NCBI GenBank assembly: GCA_016720065.1
Contig: JADJXY010000001.1
Span: 124,001 to 188,000, forward strand
DNA length: 64,000 nucleotides
Direction of reading: 5' to 3'
From: Betaproteobacteria bacterium
GTDB lineage: Bacteria > Pseudomonadota > Gammaproteobacteria > Burkholderiales > Rhodocyclaceae
A program made the translations under genes and the position numbers. Positions 25,347 through 34,531 of this stretch are shown here, piece by piece (position 1 is the first letter of the stretch; the number at the start of each line of letters is the position of its first letter). Under the pieces are notes generated by a model, which had not been told where the DNA came from, ran no database searches, and saw only the letters and a list, made by a program, of their open reading frames with translations.

Positions 25347-26597
25347 ATGTACCTCAAGACCCCACCCCATTCGCCTGTCCGCCGCCGCCTCATCACGGCC
25401 CTGGCCGGAACGGTCGCTGTCGGCGCTGCCGGCTGGGCCGCCGCCCGGCCCCTTTTGATCAACCCCTGCCGCGCCGCCCTGCCGCCGGATTTGGCCGCCA
25501 GCCCCTGGCTCGCCCAGGCCTGGGCGGCAATCGACCCGACCCAGGTGTGGGACTGCCACGTCCATGTGGCCGGTACCGGCGACGGCGGCAGCGGCATCGA
25601 AATCGGCCCCCAGCTTTCCTCCTGGCTCTATCCGGTGCAGTACGCCCAGCGCCTCTTCTACATGAACGCCGGCTGCGCCCACGACGCCCCGGGCCGGGTG
25701 GATGCCAGCTACGCCGCCCGCCTGCAAAACCTGGTGGAGGGCATGCCCGCCGGCTTCAAGGTGCTGCTCTTCGCCTTCGAGCGCCCCTACGACGAAGCTG
25801 GCCGCCCCCTGGCGGAGCACATGGCCTTCCACGTGCCGGACGCCTACGCCCGTCAACTGGCCGCCGCCTATCCGGCCGGCTTCGAATGGGTCGCCTCCCT
25901 CCATCCCTACCGGCCGGACGCCTTGGAAGCCCTTCAGGCGGCCATCGCCGGCGGTGCCCGGGCGGTCAAGTGGCTGCCCGCGGCCATGGGCATGGACCCC
26001 GCCTCGCCCCGGTGCGACGCCTTCTATCGTGTGCTGGCGGAGACCCGGCTGCCCCTCATCGTCCATTGCGGCGAAGAAAAGGCGGTCAAGGGCGGCGACA
26101 CCCAGCACCTGGGTAACCCCCTCCTGCTGCGCCGCGCCCTCGATGCCGGCGTCACCGTGGTGGTAGCCCACTGCGCCAGCATCGGCGAGGACATCGATCT
26201 CGACGCCGGCAGCGCCGGCCCCCGCCGCGAGAGCTTCGACCTCTTCGCCCGCCTGATGGCCGAACCCCGCGCCCGAGGGCTTCTCCACGGCGACATCTCG
26301 GCCCTCGTCCTGCGCAACCGCTCCACCGAACGCATCAAGGCCATCCTGCAAAGGACCGACTGGCACGGGCGACTGCTCAACGGCTCGGACTATCCGCTGC
26401 CTGGCGTCCTGCCCATCATCTCGCCCGCCGCCCTGGCTCGGGCCGGGCTGCTGCCGGTGGAAGCCGTGGGGGATCTGGAAGCGGTGCGCGAACACAACCC
26501 CCTGCTCTTCGACTTCGCCTTGAAGCGCCTGCTGGCCTGGGAAGGAAAATCCTTCCCGGCGGCGGTGTTCGAGACGCGGCGGGTGTTCCAGGCTTGA
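25347..26597 (+). CDS. Exported amidohydrolase-family (amidohydrolase 2) metalloenzyme
   Basis: A 416-residue protein. The N-terminus has RRRLITALAGTVAVGAAGW, a twin-arginine-like signal or membrane anchor. The TIM-barrel metal ligands are seen as WDCHVHVAG (HxH), LIVHCGEEK (His), VVAHCAS (His) and the late GSDYP Asp. Members hydrolyse or decarboxylate varied substrates, so the reaction cannot be named. The gene starts 4 bp after the Aas-like stop and is followed 25 bp later by another exported protein, so the three are probably cotranscribed. Confidence 0.82.
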   Translation: MYLKTPPHSPVRRRLITALAGTVAVGAAGWAAARPLLINPCRAALPPDLAASPWLAQAWAAIDPTQVWDCHVHVAGTGDGGSGIEIGPQLSSWLYPVQYAQRLFYMNAGCAHDAPGRVDASYAARLQNLVEGMPAGFKVLLFAFERPYDEAGRPLAEHMAFHVPDAYARQLAAAYPAGFEWVASLHPYRPDALEALQAAIAGGARAVKWLPAAMGMDPASPRCDAFYRVLAETRLPLIVHCGEEKAVKGGDTQHLGNPLLLRRALDAGVTVVVAHCASIGEDIDLDAGSAGPRRESFDLFARLMAEPRARGLLHGDISALVLRNRSTERIKAILQRTDWHGRLLNGSDYPLPGVLPIISPAALARAGLLPVEAVGDLEAVREHNPLLFDFALKRLLAWEGKSFPAAVFETRRVFQA

Positions 26598-26622
26598 ACC
26601 AAACGGACATAGAGACAAATTC

Positions 26623-28275
26623 ATGAACGAGATGCTTTCCCGGAAACGCCTCCCAAATCTCACTGCGGCATTGCTTGGTGCGGGCTTGGCGCTGCCGGCG
26701 GGCCTCCAGGCCGCCACCATCGACAGCGCCGTCACCAGCGGCGCCCTCGGTCTCTACGGGGCCGCCGAATTTCGTCTGGCCACCGGGCGCTGTACCGATT
26801 GCCCGGCGGAGAAGCAGGCGCTGTGGTACTTCGCGGACGACACCCTGGCCGTGCCCAGGGCCGGGGCGGCGGGGTTTTCGCCGCGCCTGCGGGCTCAGGA
26901 CGATGTGCGCCAGTGGCGGGCGGGGCGCACGGCCGCGGCGGCGCCTGAACGGCCGACGCCGGTCTGGGTCGGTTCTCCCGAGAAGGCCGCCGGTTGGGCC
27001 ATGGCCGAGGATGGATCGCAGCTCGTCGCCGCCGATGGCAGCTCGCGGCCCCTGGCGCTGGTGGATAAGATCGAGGCCAATCGCTCCTGGTTCGATGCCA
27101 GCAGCCTGCGCTATTTTGCCGGCCGCTCCTTGAGCCTGCGGGGCCGCAGCGACGGCGGGCGCTTTGTGGCGCGGACCCTGTGGCCGGAGGATTTCGCCCT
27201 GGCCCCGGCGGCTCTGGCACCCCTCGCAGCCGGCGAAACCCTGGACGGCCTCGTGCGGGCGGACAAGGGGGGCGCGCAGCTTCCCCTGGCCTCCCGGGTA
27301 CTGTGGCAAAAGGAGGAGGGTAAGACGGTGGCCTTGGCCGGCAAGCCGGTGCTGGCCTTCATGCTCAACGGTGCCCAGGGGGATGACGACGAAGCCCACG
27401 GCGGCCACTTCGCCATCGCCACCGGGCGCTTCGGACCCCGGGGGGAGTGGGGCGACTGGCTGGTCAATAACTTCTACGGCCTCGATTCCTACAGCGAGAA
27501 AGGCATTGTCGCCGCCATGCTGCCCATGGACGCCTACATGGGTGACCTGAATTCCGGCCAGTCCTGGTACCGGCCTTCCCACATGCTGGTGGCGGTGTTG
27601 AAAGACGAGCGGGCGGCGCGGGAATACCAGGAAGCCATCGCCCGGGTCTTCACCCATTTCTACCGCCACGACTTCACCTACCGGCACGCGACCGCCAATT
27701 GCGCCGGGATCAGCGTCGAAACCCTGCGCACCCTGGGCTGGGGGATTCCCAAGGAAGGGGCGACCAGTCGCCTGAAGGCTGTTGCGGCACTGCCCTACAT
27801 GGCGATCAAGGATCGCGACCTGGAAAGCGGGACCAAGGCCTACGACTATCTTTCCGCCGAGGTGACCGACCTGTACCCCTTCGTCGCCTTCGACGCCATC
27901 GGCCGCGACCTGCTCGGGCGCATCACCCGGGGCGGCGCCCGAAGCGAGCTGGAGAAGGTGCTAGCCGAGGATGTCGAGGCCATCGTCTTTGTGCGCATCC
28001 CGCAGTTCCCGTCGTCGCGGGCCTTCGGCCAGGCGCCGGTGGCGTCCTTCGACGAATACATGAGCCGCGTCCCCGAGGACCGGGAAAATTGGGAAGTGGT
28101 GCCGGTGCCGCCACGGCCCTTCCCGCCGGAAATGAAGGATGCCGCGGCGCCGGCCGATGCGTGGGAGCCCTCGTCTTACGCCCTGGCAGCCTATGGCGGC
28201 GTGTTCGGCATGGCCACCCTCACGGTGGTGCGCCGCCGCAAGACGAAAAACGGCAAGCAGGGAGGCGCCCGATGA
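26623..28275 (+). CDS. Exported hypothetical protein with candidate catalytic Cys/His and C-terminal anchor
   Basis: A 550-residue protein with a cleavable signal peptide ending LQAA (about residue 31). A conserved-looking block at about 255-390 holds HGGHFAIATG (His near 259-262) and, 100 residues later, NCAGISVETLR with Cys360. This Cys/His spacing recalls permuted NlpC/P60 (YiiX/DUF4105-like) hydrolases, but that is only a resemblance. A transmembrane segment near the end (YALAAYGGVFGMATLTVV) is followed by a basic tail RRRKTKNGKQ, giving a periplasmic protein tethered at its C-terminus. The stop overlaps the start of the MFS-PlsC gene (ATGA). Confidence 0.6.
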   Translation: MNEMLSRKRLPNLTAALLGAGLALPAGLQAATIDSAVTSGALGLYGAAEFRLATGRCTDCPAEKQALWYFADDTLAVPRAGAAGFSPRLRAQDDVRQWRAGRTAAAAPERPTPVWVGSPEKAAGWAMAEDGSQLVAADGSSRPLALVDKIEANRSWFDASSLRYFAGRSLSLRGRSDGGRFVARTLWPEDFALAPAALAPLAAGETLDGLVRADKGGAQLPLASRVLWQKEEGKTVALAGKPVLAFMLNGAQGDDDEAHGGHFAIATGRFGPRGEWGDWLVNNFYGLDSYSEKGIVAAMLPMDAYMGDLNSGQSWYRPSHMLVAVLKDERAAREYQEAIARVFTHFYRHDFTYRHATANCAGISVETLRTLGWGIPKEGATSRLKAVAALPYMAIKDRDLESGTKAYDYLSAEVTDLYPFVAFDAIGRDLLGRITRGGARSELEKVLAEDVEAIVFVRIPQFPSSRAFGQAPVASFDEYMSRVPEDRENWEVVPVPPRPFPPEMKDAAAPADAWEPSSYALAAYGGVFGMATLTVVRRRKTKNGKQGGAR

Positions 28276-30155
28276 GCAGCCAGTTCCAGCTCCTCAAGGA
28301 GCGTCGCTTCCGCCCCTTCTTCTTTACCCAGTTCCTGGGGGCCTTCAACGACAACGTCTTCAAGACGGCCCTCATCACCCTGGTGACCTTCCGCGCCGGG
28401 CAACTCACCGACCTCGACGGCAAGACCCTGGCGACCCTGCTGCCCGGGCTCTTCATCCTGCCCTTCTTTCTCTTTTCCGCCACCAGCGGCCAGATCGCCG
28501 ACAAGTATGAGAAATCCGCCGTGGCGCGGGCGGTCAAGGTCTTCGAAATCGGCATCATGTTGCTCGCCGCCTGGGGCTTCCTCAACAACAGCCTGCCGCC
28601 CCTGGTGGGGGCGCTCTTCCTGATGGGGGTCCATTCGACCCTCTTCGGGCCGGTCAAATATTCCTACCTGCCGCAGCATTTGAAGGAGGAGGAACTGGTG
28701 GGCGGCAACGGCATGATCGAGATGGGTACCTTTGTCGCCATTCTGGTGGGGGAGATCCTGGGCGCCTGGCTGGCGACGTCGTCCTTCGGACCCGGCCTCA
28801 TGTCGGCCGTGGTGGTCGGTGTGGCGGTAGCCGGCTACTGGGTGAGCCGGGGAATTCCCCTGTCCCCCGCCGCCGATCCCGGCCTGAAGATCAACTGGAA
28901 TCCCGTCACCGAAACCTGGAACAACCTGCGTTTCGCCCACGGCAACCGGACGGTGTGGCTCTCGCTCCTGGGCATTTCGTGGTTCTGGTTCTACGGCGCC
29001 ACCGTGCTGGCCCAGTTTCCCAGCTACGCCAAGGAGGTGCTGCACGGCGACGAGAGCGTCTTCATTCTTCTTCTGGCCGTGTTCTCCTTCGGAATCGGCC
29101 TGGGGTCGCTGCTGTGCGAAAAGCTCTCCGGTCACAAGGTGGAAATCGGCCTGGTGCCCTTTGGCGCCATCGGCCTCACCGTTTTCGGTGTCGAGTTGTA
29201 CTTCGCCACTCCGGGGGGCGCGGCGCCCGCCCAGGCCTGGGCCTGGGGGAGTTTCCTCATGCAGCCGGCCCATTGGCGTATCCTGCTTGACCTGGTGCTG
29301 CTCGGCCTCTTCGGCGGCTTCTACATCGTTCCCCTCTACGCCCTGATCCAGACCCGCAGCGAAAAAAGCCATCAATCCCGGGTCATCGCCGCCAACAACA
29401 TCCTGAACGCCCTGTTCATGGTGGTTTCGGCCGGGGTGTCCATGGGGCTGTTCGCCCTTGGCCTGAGCATTCCGCAGCTTTTCCTGGCCACCGCCCTGTT
29501 CAATGCGGTGGTGGCGATCTACATCTACTCCCTGGTGCCGGAATTCCTCCTGCGCTTCATCGTCTGGATCCTGGTCCACTCCATCTACCGCCTGGACTGC
29601 CGGGGGGTGGACGAGCGCATCCCGGAGAAGGGCGGCGCCCTCATCGTGTGCAATCACGTCAGCTTCGTCGATGCCCTGGTGATCGCTGCGGCGTGCCGCC
29701 GGCCCATTCGTTTCGTCACGGACCACCATGTTTTCCGGTTGCCCATCCTCAATTTCGTCTTCCGCCACAGCCGTGCCATTCCCATCGCCGCGGCCAAGGA
29801 AGACCCGGCCATGAAGGCGCGGGCCCTCGAAGCCGCCGCCCAGGCCCTGGCGGACGGCGAACTGGTGGGCATCTTCCCCGAGGGGCGGGTGAGCGAGGAC
29901 GGCGAGATTCACGAGTTCCGGCCCGGCATGAGCGCGATCCTGGCGGGCAGTTCCGTCCCGGTGGTGCCCCTGGCCCTGCGCGGTTTATGGGGGAGCTACT
30001 TCTCCCGGGTCGATGGACGGGCCATGAAGACCCCCTTCCGCCGCGGACTGTTCTCCCGCATTGCCCTGGTGGCGGGGGCGCCGGTACCGGCGGCCGAGGC
30101 AACGCCAGCCGCCTTGCACGCCCGGGTCACCGAGTTGCGCGGGGATTCACGCTAG
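28272..30155 (+). CDS. MFS (LplT-like) transporter fused to PlsC acyltransferase
   Basis: A 627-residue fusion. Residues about 1-420 form a 12-helix MFS carrier resembling the lysophospholipid flippase LplT (FTQFLGAFNDNVFKTALITL, FGPVKYSYLP). Residues about 430-627 are a PlsC-type 1-acylglycerol-phosphate acyltransferase with NHVSFVD and IFPEGRVSEDGEI. The AMP-ligase domain found in longer three-part homologs is absent, but a separate Aas-like gene just upstream supplies one. It should flip lysophospholipids inward and reacylate them. The ATG at 28272 overlaps the previous stop; the frame is open further upstream but reads as shadow. Confidence 0.88.
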   Translation: MSSQFQLLKERRFRPFFFTQFLGAFNDNVFKTALITLVTFRAGQLTDLDGKTLATLLPGLFILPFFLFSATSGQIADKYEKSAVARAVKVFEIGIMLLAAWGFLNNSLPPLVGALFLMGVHSTLFGPVKYSYLPQHLKEEELVGGNGMIEMGTFVAILVGEILGAWLATSSFGPGLMSAVVVGVAVAGYWVSRGIPLSPAADPGLKINWNPVTETWNNLRFAHGNRTVWLSLLGISWFWFYGATVLAQFPSYAKEVLHGDESVFILLLAVFSFGIGLGSLLCEKLSGHKVEIGLVPFGAIGLTVFGVELYFATPGGAAPAQAWAWGSFLMQPAHWRILLDLVLLGLFGGFYIVPLYALIQTRSEKSHQSRVIAANNILNALFMVVSAGVSMGLFALGLSIPQLFLATALFNAVVAIYIYSLVPEFLLRFIVWILVHSIYRLDCRGVDERIPEKGGALIVCNHVSFVDALVIAAACRRPIRFVTDHHVFRLPILNFVFRHSRAIPIAAAKEDPAMKARALEAAAQALADGELVGIFPEGRVSEDGEIHEFRPGMSAILAGSSVPVVPLALRGLWGSYFSRVDGRAMKTPFRRGLFSRIALVAGAPVPAAEATPAALHARVTELRGDSR

Positions 30156-30162
30156 GCGCACC

Positions 30163-30420
30163 ATGGGCAAGGCGCTTCTCCTGATCCTGCGCTGCCTGCT
30201 CCTCCTGGTGGGGATTGCCCTCCTGCTGGGCGGCGGTATGTGCATGGCCTTTCTGCTGCCGGAGGCCTGGCGCGTCGGCAACGGGAGCAACCTCGCCCCC
30301 TTCCTGCTGGTTTCCGTCATGGCTTTCGCCATCGGCCTGATCCTGTTCGTGGCTATGCTGCGGGCACTGCGGGCGCAGGGTTCGGGTGGGACGGGAAAGC
30401 AATCCGCCGACGGCGCTTGA
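30163..30420 (+). CDS. Small two-helix membrane protein (DUF2339-cluster, first)
   Basis: An 85-residue protein with two transmembrane helices (about 5-32 and 42-66). The first contains LLLGGGMCMAFLLP and a basic tail follows RALRAQG. It resembles in plan the two small proteins after the DUF2339 gene. The ATG at 30163 lies seven bases after the MFS-PlsC stop. Function is unknown. Confidence 0.7.
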   Translation: MGKALLLILRCLLLLVGIALLLGGGMCMAFLLPEAWRVGNGSNLAPFLLVSVMAFAIGLILFVAMLRALRAQGSGGTGKQSADGA

Positions 30421-30437
30421 GAACGAGGGGGAAAGCC

Positions 30438-33197
30438 ATGTGGTTCCTGGGAATGATCATCGGACTCCTGCTGGGGGCGCCTTTCGGAGGCGAGACCGCG
30501 GTGGGGGGAGCCCTGATCGGGCTGGTGGCCGGGATTCTCGCCGGAGTCCTGCGGCGCCCGGCCGGAGAAACCGCACTGCCGGTTGCCACGGAGGAACGCC
30601 TCAAGCTGCTGGAAGATCAGGTGGCCTGGCTGCACCGTGAATCGGCAGCCCTGCGGGCCGAACTGGCGGCCCTGGGCGGTGGGCCCGAGAGGGCGCCGAC
30701 ACCGGCAGCAAGCGAGGCGGCTTTTTTGCCAGAGGCGCCGGTGGTCTTCATCGACGAAACGCCGACCCAGCCCGGATACGATGTGCCTCCCGCAGCGCCG
30801 TGGGCCGAAGCCGCGCTTGGGCCCCCGCCGCAATCGGCGGCAGGCGATGGCGATCTTTCCCGGGCGGGGGAGACCCGGGCGGCGCCGGTGGAGGTGTCGG
30901 CAGCCTCCACCCTGTGGCAGCGCCTCATGGCCGGCAACCCCCTGGCCAAGATCGGCGTCGTGCTGCTCTTCTTCGGTGTCGCTTCCGCCCTGCGGCTGGC
31001 GGTGGACCATGGCTTCCTGCCGGTGCCCCTGCGCCTCCTGCTGGGGGCGGTGGCGGGGACGGCGATGATCGCTTTCGGCTGGCACAAGGTGCGCCAGGGA
31101 GGCCACTTCGCCTTCGGCATCGCCCTCCAGGGGGGCGGTTTCGCCATCCTCTACCTGATCGCCTATTTCATGCTGGCCCGCTACGGCCTGCTGGGGCCGA
31201 CGCCGTCCTTCGCGCTGTTTGCCCTGCTGGGCGTGGCCTGCGTGCTGCTGGCGGTCGCCCAGGATGGCGTGGTGCTGGCGGTGTTCGGTCTGGCGGGCGC
31301 TTTTGCCGCGCCGGTGCTGGCCTCCAGCGGGAGCGGCGATCCGGTGGGGCTCTTCGGCTATTTCGCCCTGCTCAACGCCTTCATCGTCGGCGTCTCCTGG
31401 TTCAAGGCCTGGCGGCTGCTCAACGTCACCGGCTTCTTCTTCACGCTGGGGGTGGGCGTGGCCTGGGCGCTACAGCACTACCATGCCGGCCACCACGACG
31501 TGTGCCAGGCCTTCCTCGTCTTCTTCTGGGCGCTCTACGCCGCGACGCCGGTGCTCATGGCCCTCTTCCGGGCGCCGGGCTGGGCCGGCTGGAGCGACGC
31601 CACCCTGGTCTTCGGCACGCCCCTGGTGGGTTTCGCCCTGCAGTCGCAACTGGCGGCGGACCGCTACGAGCTCGCCTGGGCGGCCTTCGCCGCGGCGCTG
31701 GCCTACGGCGCCCTGTGGGGCCTGCTCTTCCGCCGGGGTGAGGAAGAGAGCCGCTTGCTGGAACGCTGCCAACTGGGTCTGGCCATCGCCTTCGCCACCC
31801 TGGCCGTGCCGTTGGCCTTCGGCGTGCAGGTGACGGCCGCCTTCTGGGCCCTGGAGGGCGTCGCCGTGCTGTGGTTCGGCGTGGCGCAAGGCCGGCGGCT
31901 GGCCATGGCCACCGGCGCCCTCTTGCAAGCCGCGGCGGGCGCCTATTTCCTCTATGGGCTGGAGCGCATGGCGACGGCACTGCCCGTCATCAACGACGTC
32001 TGCCTCGGGGCCGTGCTGCTGGCCGGGGCCGGCTTTGCCAGCGCCCGCCTGCTGCGCCGCTTCGCCGAGGGGCCGGCAGCGGGGGCGCTGCTGTGGGCCT
32101 TCGCCTGGTGGTGCTTCGCCGGCGGCTTCGAGCTCGACCGCCTGACCACCCAGACCCTGGGCCTGCCGCTGCTGCTGGCGTACGTGGCCGGCACCCTGGC
32201 GGCGCTGGAAGTCCTCGGGCGGGGCGAGGGCTGGCGGGCGGCCCGCCACCTGTCGCTGCTGCTCCTGCCCGCCCTGTGGCTGGCGGCGGCCTTCGCCCTG
32301 GAGCACGATCACCACTTCCTCCCCGGCCTCATGGTCATCGTCCTGCCCCTTGCCATCGGCCTCCACTACTGGGCTCTCGCGCGGCAGGAGGCGGACGATG
32401 CGGCGCTTTGGCCCACGCTGCGCCATGGGGGCGGCTTCTGGCTGCTCATGGCCCTGGTGACGGTGGAACTCGCCTGGCTGGGCGACCGGTTGGCGCCCGG
32501 GGTGCGGCTGTGGCTGATCCTGGCCGCGGCAGCGGGCCCCGCTCTGGGCCTGTGGGCGGCAGTGCTCGGGGAGCGCCGGCAATTGCCGCCGGTGGCCGGC
32601 CACGGCTTCGCCTACCTGGGCTTTGGGGCGCTCCTGCCGGCGGCCTTTCTGGCCGGCTGGTCGGTCTTCGCCAACTTCGACCACACCGGGGGTGGAGCCG
32701 GGTTGCCCTATGTGCCTCTCCTCAATCCCTTCGACCTTGTACAGATTGCGGTCATGGGCGCACTCTTCGCGTGGCTACGGACCCTGGCCGAGGAACCCGT
32801 GGTCGGAATGCCGGTGCCGCGGCCAGCCTGGGTCGGCGCGCTTGCGTTCATCTGGATCAGTTGCCTCGCCGCCCGCATCGCCCACCACTGGGGTGGCGTT
32901 CCCTTCACCGGGCACTATCTGTGGCATTCCACCCTGTTGCAGGCCTTGCTGACCTTCCTGTGGACGGCGCTCGCCATCGCCGCCATGATCGCGGCCACCC
33001 GGGTCCGCGTACGCCGCCTGTGGCAGGGGGGCTTCGCCCTGCTGGCGGTGGTGGGGGCCAAGCTCCTGCTGGTCGATCTGGCCAATGCCGGCACCCTGGT
33101 GTGGACCGCTTCACTCATCGGCGTCGCCCTGCTGGTGCTGGCGGCCGGCTACTTTGCCCCGGCGCCGCCAGCGGCGGAGAAGGAGAATGCGCCATGA
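30438..33197 (+). CDS. DUF2339 polytopic membrane protein
   Basis: A 919-residue protein. It begins with a hydrophobic segment (about 1-35), a short coiled coil (EERLKLLEDQVAWLHRE) and a Pro/Ala-rich linker (to about 160). More than 20 closely packed transmembrane helices then run to the end, starting with GNPLAKIGVVLLFFGVASALR, the characteristic DUF2339 opening. Function of the family is unknown. The ATG at 30438 follows GAGGGGGAAAG. The stop overlaps the next gene (ATGA). The cluster of membrane proteins around it suggests a complex. Confidence 0.85.
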   Translation: MWFLGMIIGLLLGAPFGGETAVGGALIGLVAGILAGVLRRPAGETALPVATEERLKLLEDQVAWLHRESAALRAELAALGGGPERAPTPAASEAAFLPEAPVVFIDETPTQPGYDVPPAAPWAEAALGPPPQSAAGDGDLSRAGETRAAPVEVSAASTLWQRLMAGNPLAKIGVVLLFFGVASALRLAVDHGFLPVPLRLLLGAVAGTAMIAFGWHKVRQGGHFAFGIALQGGGFAILYLIAYFMLARYGLLGPTPSFALFALLGVACVLLAVAQDGVVLAVFGLAGAFAAPVLASSGSGDPVGLFGYFALLNAFIVGVSWFKAWRLLNVTGFFFTLGVGVAWALQHYHAGHHDVCQAFLVFFWALYAATPVLMALFRAPGWAGWSDATLVFGTPLVGFALQSQLAADRYELAWAAFAAALAYGALWGLLFRRGEEESRLLERCQLGLAIAFATLAVPLAFGVQVTAAFWALEGVAVLWFGVAQGRRLAMATGALLQAAAGAYFLYGLERMATALPVINDVCLGAVLLAGAGFASARLLRRFAEGPAAGALLWAFAWWCFAGGFELDRLTTQTLGLPLLLAYVAGTLAALEVLGRGEGWRAARHLSLLLLPALWLAAAFALEHDHHFLPGLMVIVLPLAIGLHYWALARQEADDAALWPTLRHGGGFWLLMALVTVELAWLGDRLAPGVRLWLILAAAAGPALGLWAAVLGERRQLPPVAGHGFAYLGFGALLPAAFLAGWSVFANFDHTGGGAGLPYVPLLNPFDLVQIAVMGALFAWLRTLAEEPVVGMPVPRPAWVGALAFIWISCLAARIAHHWGGVPFTGHYLWHSTLLQALLTFLWTALAIAAMIAATRVRVRRLWQGGFALLAVVGAKLLLVDLANAGTLVWTASLIGVALLVLAAGYFAPAPPAAEKENAP

Positions 33198-33505
33198 ACG
33201 AATTGCTGCGCATCCTGTGGATCGTTGCCAAGGGGGTCTTCCTGGTCGCCGGCATCGGCGCCATCCTGGCTGGCGGCATCTGCGGGGCTTTTCTCGCGCC
33301 GGGCGCCATGGGACACGACGCCCTGGCCAAGGATTTCTTCGTCATCGCCATCATCGTCTTCGTCGTCGGCTTGATCATGGCCATCCCTGCCTGGCGCAGC
33401 CTGCGCCGCGACCGGCGGGCGGCCAAGGCCAGGCTGGAGGCCGAACTGGAAGCGATCCGGCAGCGAGGTCGCGCGCCGACAGGGGAGGATGGCCCGCATG
33501 GATGA
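33194..33505 (+). CDS. Small two-helix membrane protein (DUF2339-cluster, second)
   Basis: A 103-residue protein with two transmembrane helices (about 8-35 with ILAGGICGAFLAP, and about 47-65) and a charged, helical cytoplasmic tail (SLRRDRRAAKARLEAELEA). The layout and the GG-x-CG/M-x-AF-L-x-P pattern match the first small protein, suggesting paralogy. It overlaps the DUF2339 stop by four bases. Function is unknown. Confidence 0.7.
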   Translation: MNELLRILWIVAKGVFLVAGIGAILAGGICGAFLAPGAMGHDALAKDFFVIAIIVFVVGLIMAIPAWRSLRRDRRAAKARLEAELEAIRQRGRAPTGEDGPHG

Positions 33506-33520
33506 TGGGCGGAGAATCCC

Positions 33521-33751
33521 GTGGTCGTGCTGAAATGGCTGCTCGTCCTGTTGGGCCTGTTGATGATCCTGGGTGGCGGCCTGCTCGGGCTCTGCGGTGT
33601 CGCTTTCGGGAGCCACGGGGATCCGACTGCCGCGATTGGCTTCATTCTCCTCATCTTCGGGATCTTGCTGGTGGGGGTGATGGCGTCCCGGGGCAAGGCG
33701 AAGCCTTCCACTGGGCGTGGGCCTGACCGGGAAGGCGAGGGCCGGCCGTGA
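33521..33751 (+). CDS. Small two-helix membrane protein (DUF2339-cluster, third)
   Basis: A 76-residue protein with two transmembrane helices (LLMILGGGLLGLCGVAF, then AIGFILLIFGILLVGVM) and a short basic tail. It starts with GTG at 33521 behind GGGCGGAG, and overlaps the Lgt-like gene by four bases (GTGA). It is shorter but of the same plan as the two small proteins before it. Function is unknown. Confidence 0.6.
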   Translation: MVVLKWLLVLLGLLMILGGGLLGLCGVAFGSHGDPTAAIGFILLIFGILLVGVMASRGKAKPSTGRGPDREGEGRP

Positions 33752-34504
33752 TCCCGGCGGCGCTGGCGCCCCTGGTGCACGGCGTCCTGGAGGCGCTTGC
33801 CCTCGCCACCGGTTTCGCCTACTACCGTTGGCTTCGCGCCCGGGCCGGCGCGCCCAGCGTCGTCAGTGGCGCGGAATTCGCCGTGGCGGTGGGCTGCATC
33901 TTCGGGGCCGCCGTCGGCAACAAACTTGTTTTCTGGATCGAGATGCCGCAGCTGCTGCCCCTCATCTGGGATCAGCCGGCCGCCTGGCTGGGCGGGCAAT
34001 CCATGGTGGGCGGCCTGCTGGGGGGGGCTGATCGGGGTCGAGATCGCCAAGAAGCTCGCTGGGGTGACCCGTTCCACCGGCGATGCCTTCGTCTATCCCG
34101 TTCTGCTCGGGCTGATGATCGGCCGCGTCGGCTGCTTCCTGGCGGGCTTGGCCGACGGCACCTACGGCCTGCCCACCGATCTGCCCTGGGGCGTGGATTT
34201 CGGCGACGGCATTCCCCGCCACCCGACCCAGCTCTACGAAATCGCCTTCGCCGGGGCGCTCTGGCTGGGCCTGCGCCGCCTGCAAGCCCGTCTCGCGTCC
34301 CAGCCCGGCCTGCTGTTCAAGACCATGCTCGTCGCCTACCTCCTCTGGCGCCTCGCCGTCGATGCCTTGAAGCCGGTGCCCTTCGCCTATCCCCTGGGGC
34401 TTTCGGGCATCCAGTGGGTGTGCCTGCTGGCCTTGCTAGCCTATGGGCCTCTGGCGTGGCGTCAGCAGCGTTCGCTTTCGCGTTCGGTCAATTTATCCTT
34501 GTAA
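33748..34504 (+). pseudogene. Lgt-like prolipoprotein diacylglyceryl transferase homolog, frameshifted at a G8 run
   Basis: The first ~92 codons (33748 to about 34022) and the remaining ~160 codons, read one base off, together make a 251-residue polytopic protein of the Lgt family. The continuous reading would include GNKLVFWIE, QSMVGGLLGGLIGVEIAKK and GRVGCFLAGLADGTYG, the Lgt signature region. The two parts meet at a run of eight G (34020-34027); seven would restore the frame. Lgt moves diacylglycerol from phosphatidylglycerol to the lipobox Cys. This homolog is probably a paralog, as it sits in a DUF2339 cluster rather than next to thyA. The break may be a real mutation, a slippage site or a sequencing error. 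Confidence 0.75.
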
Positions 34505-34509
34505 ATAGC

Positions 34510-34530
34510 GGAATGCAATTCCATAATTGC
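34510..34530. promoter_or_regulatory. Overlapping inverted repeats before the DUF4143 ATPase gene
   Basis: GGAAT-GCA-ATTCC (34510-34522) and GCAATT-CCAT-AATTGC (34515-34530) are perfect overlapping dyads ending two bases before the ATG, in a locally AT-rich patch. They may form an operator that would block translation or transcription start; no regulator is known. Confidence 0.35.
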
Positions 34531-34531
34531 A

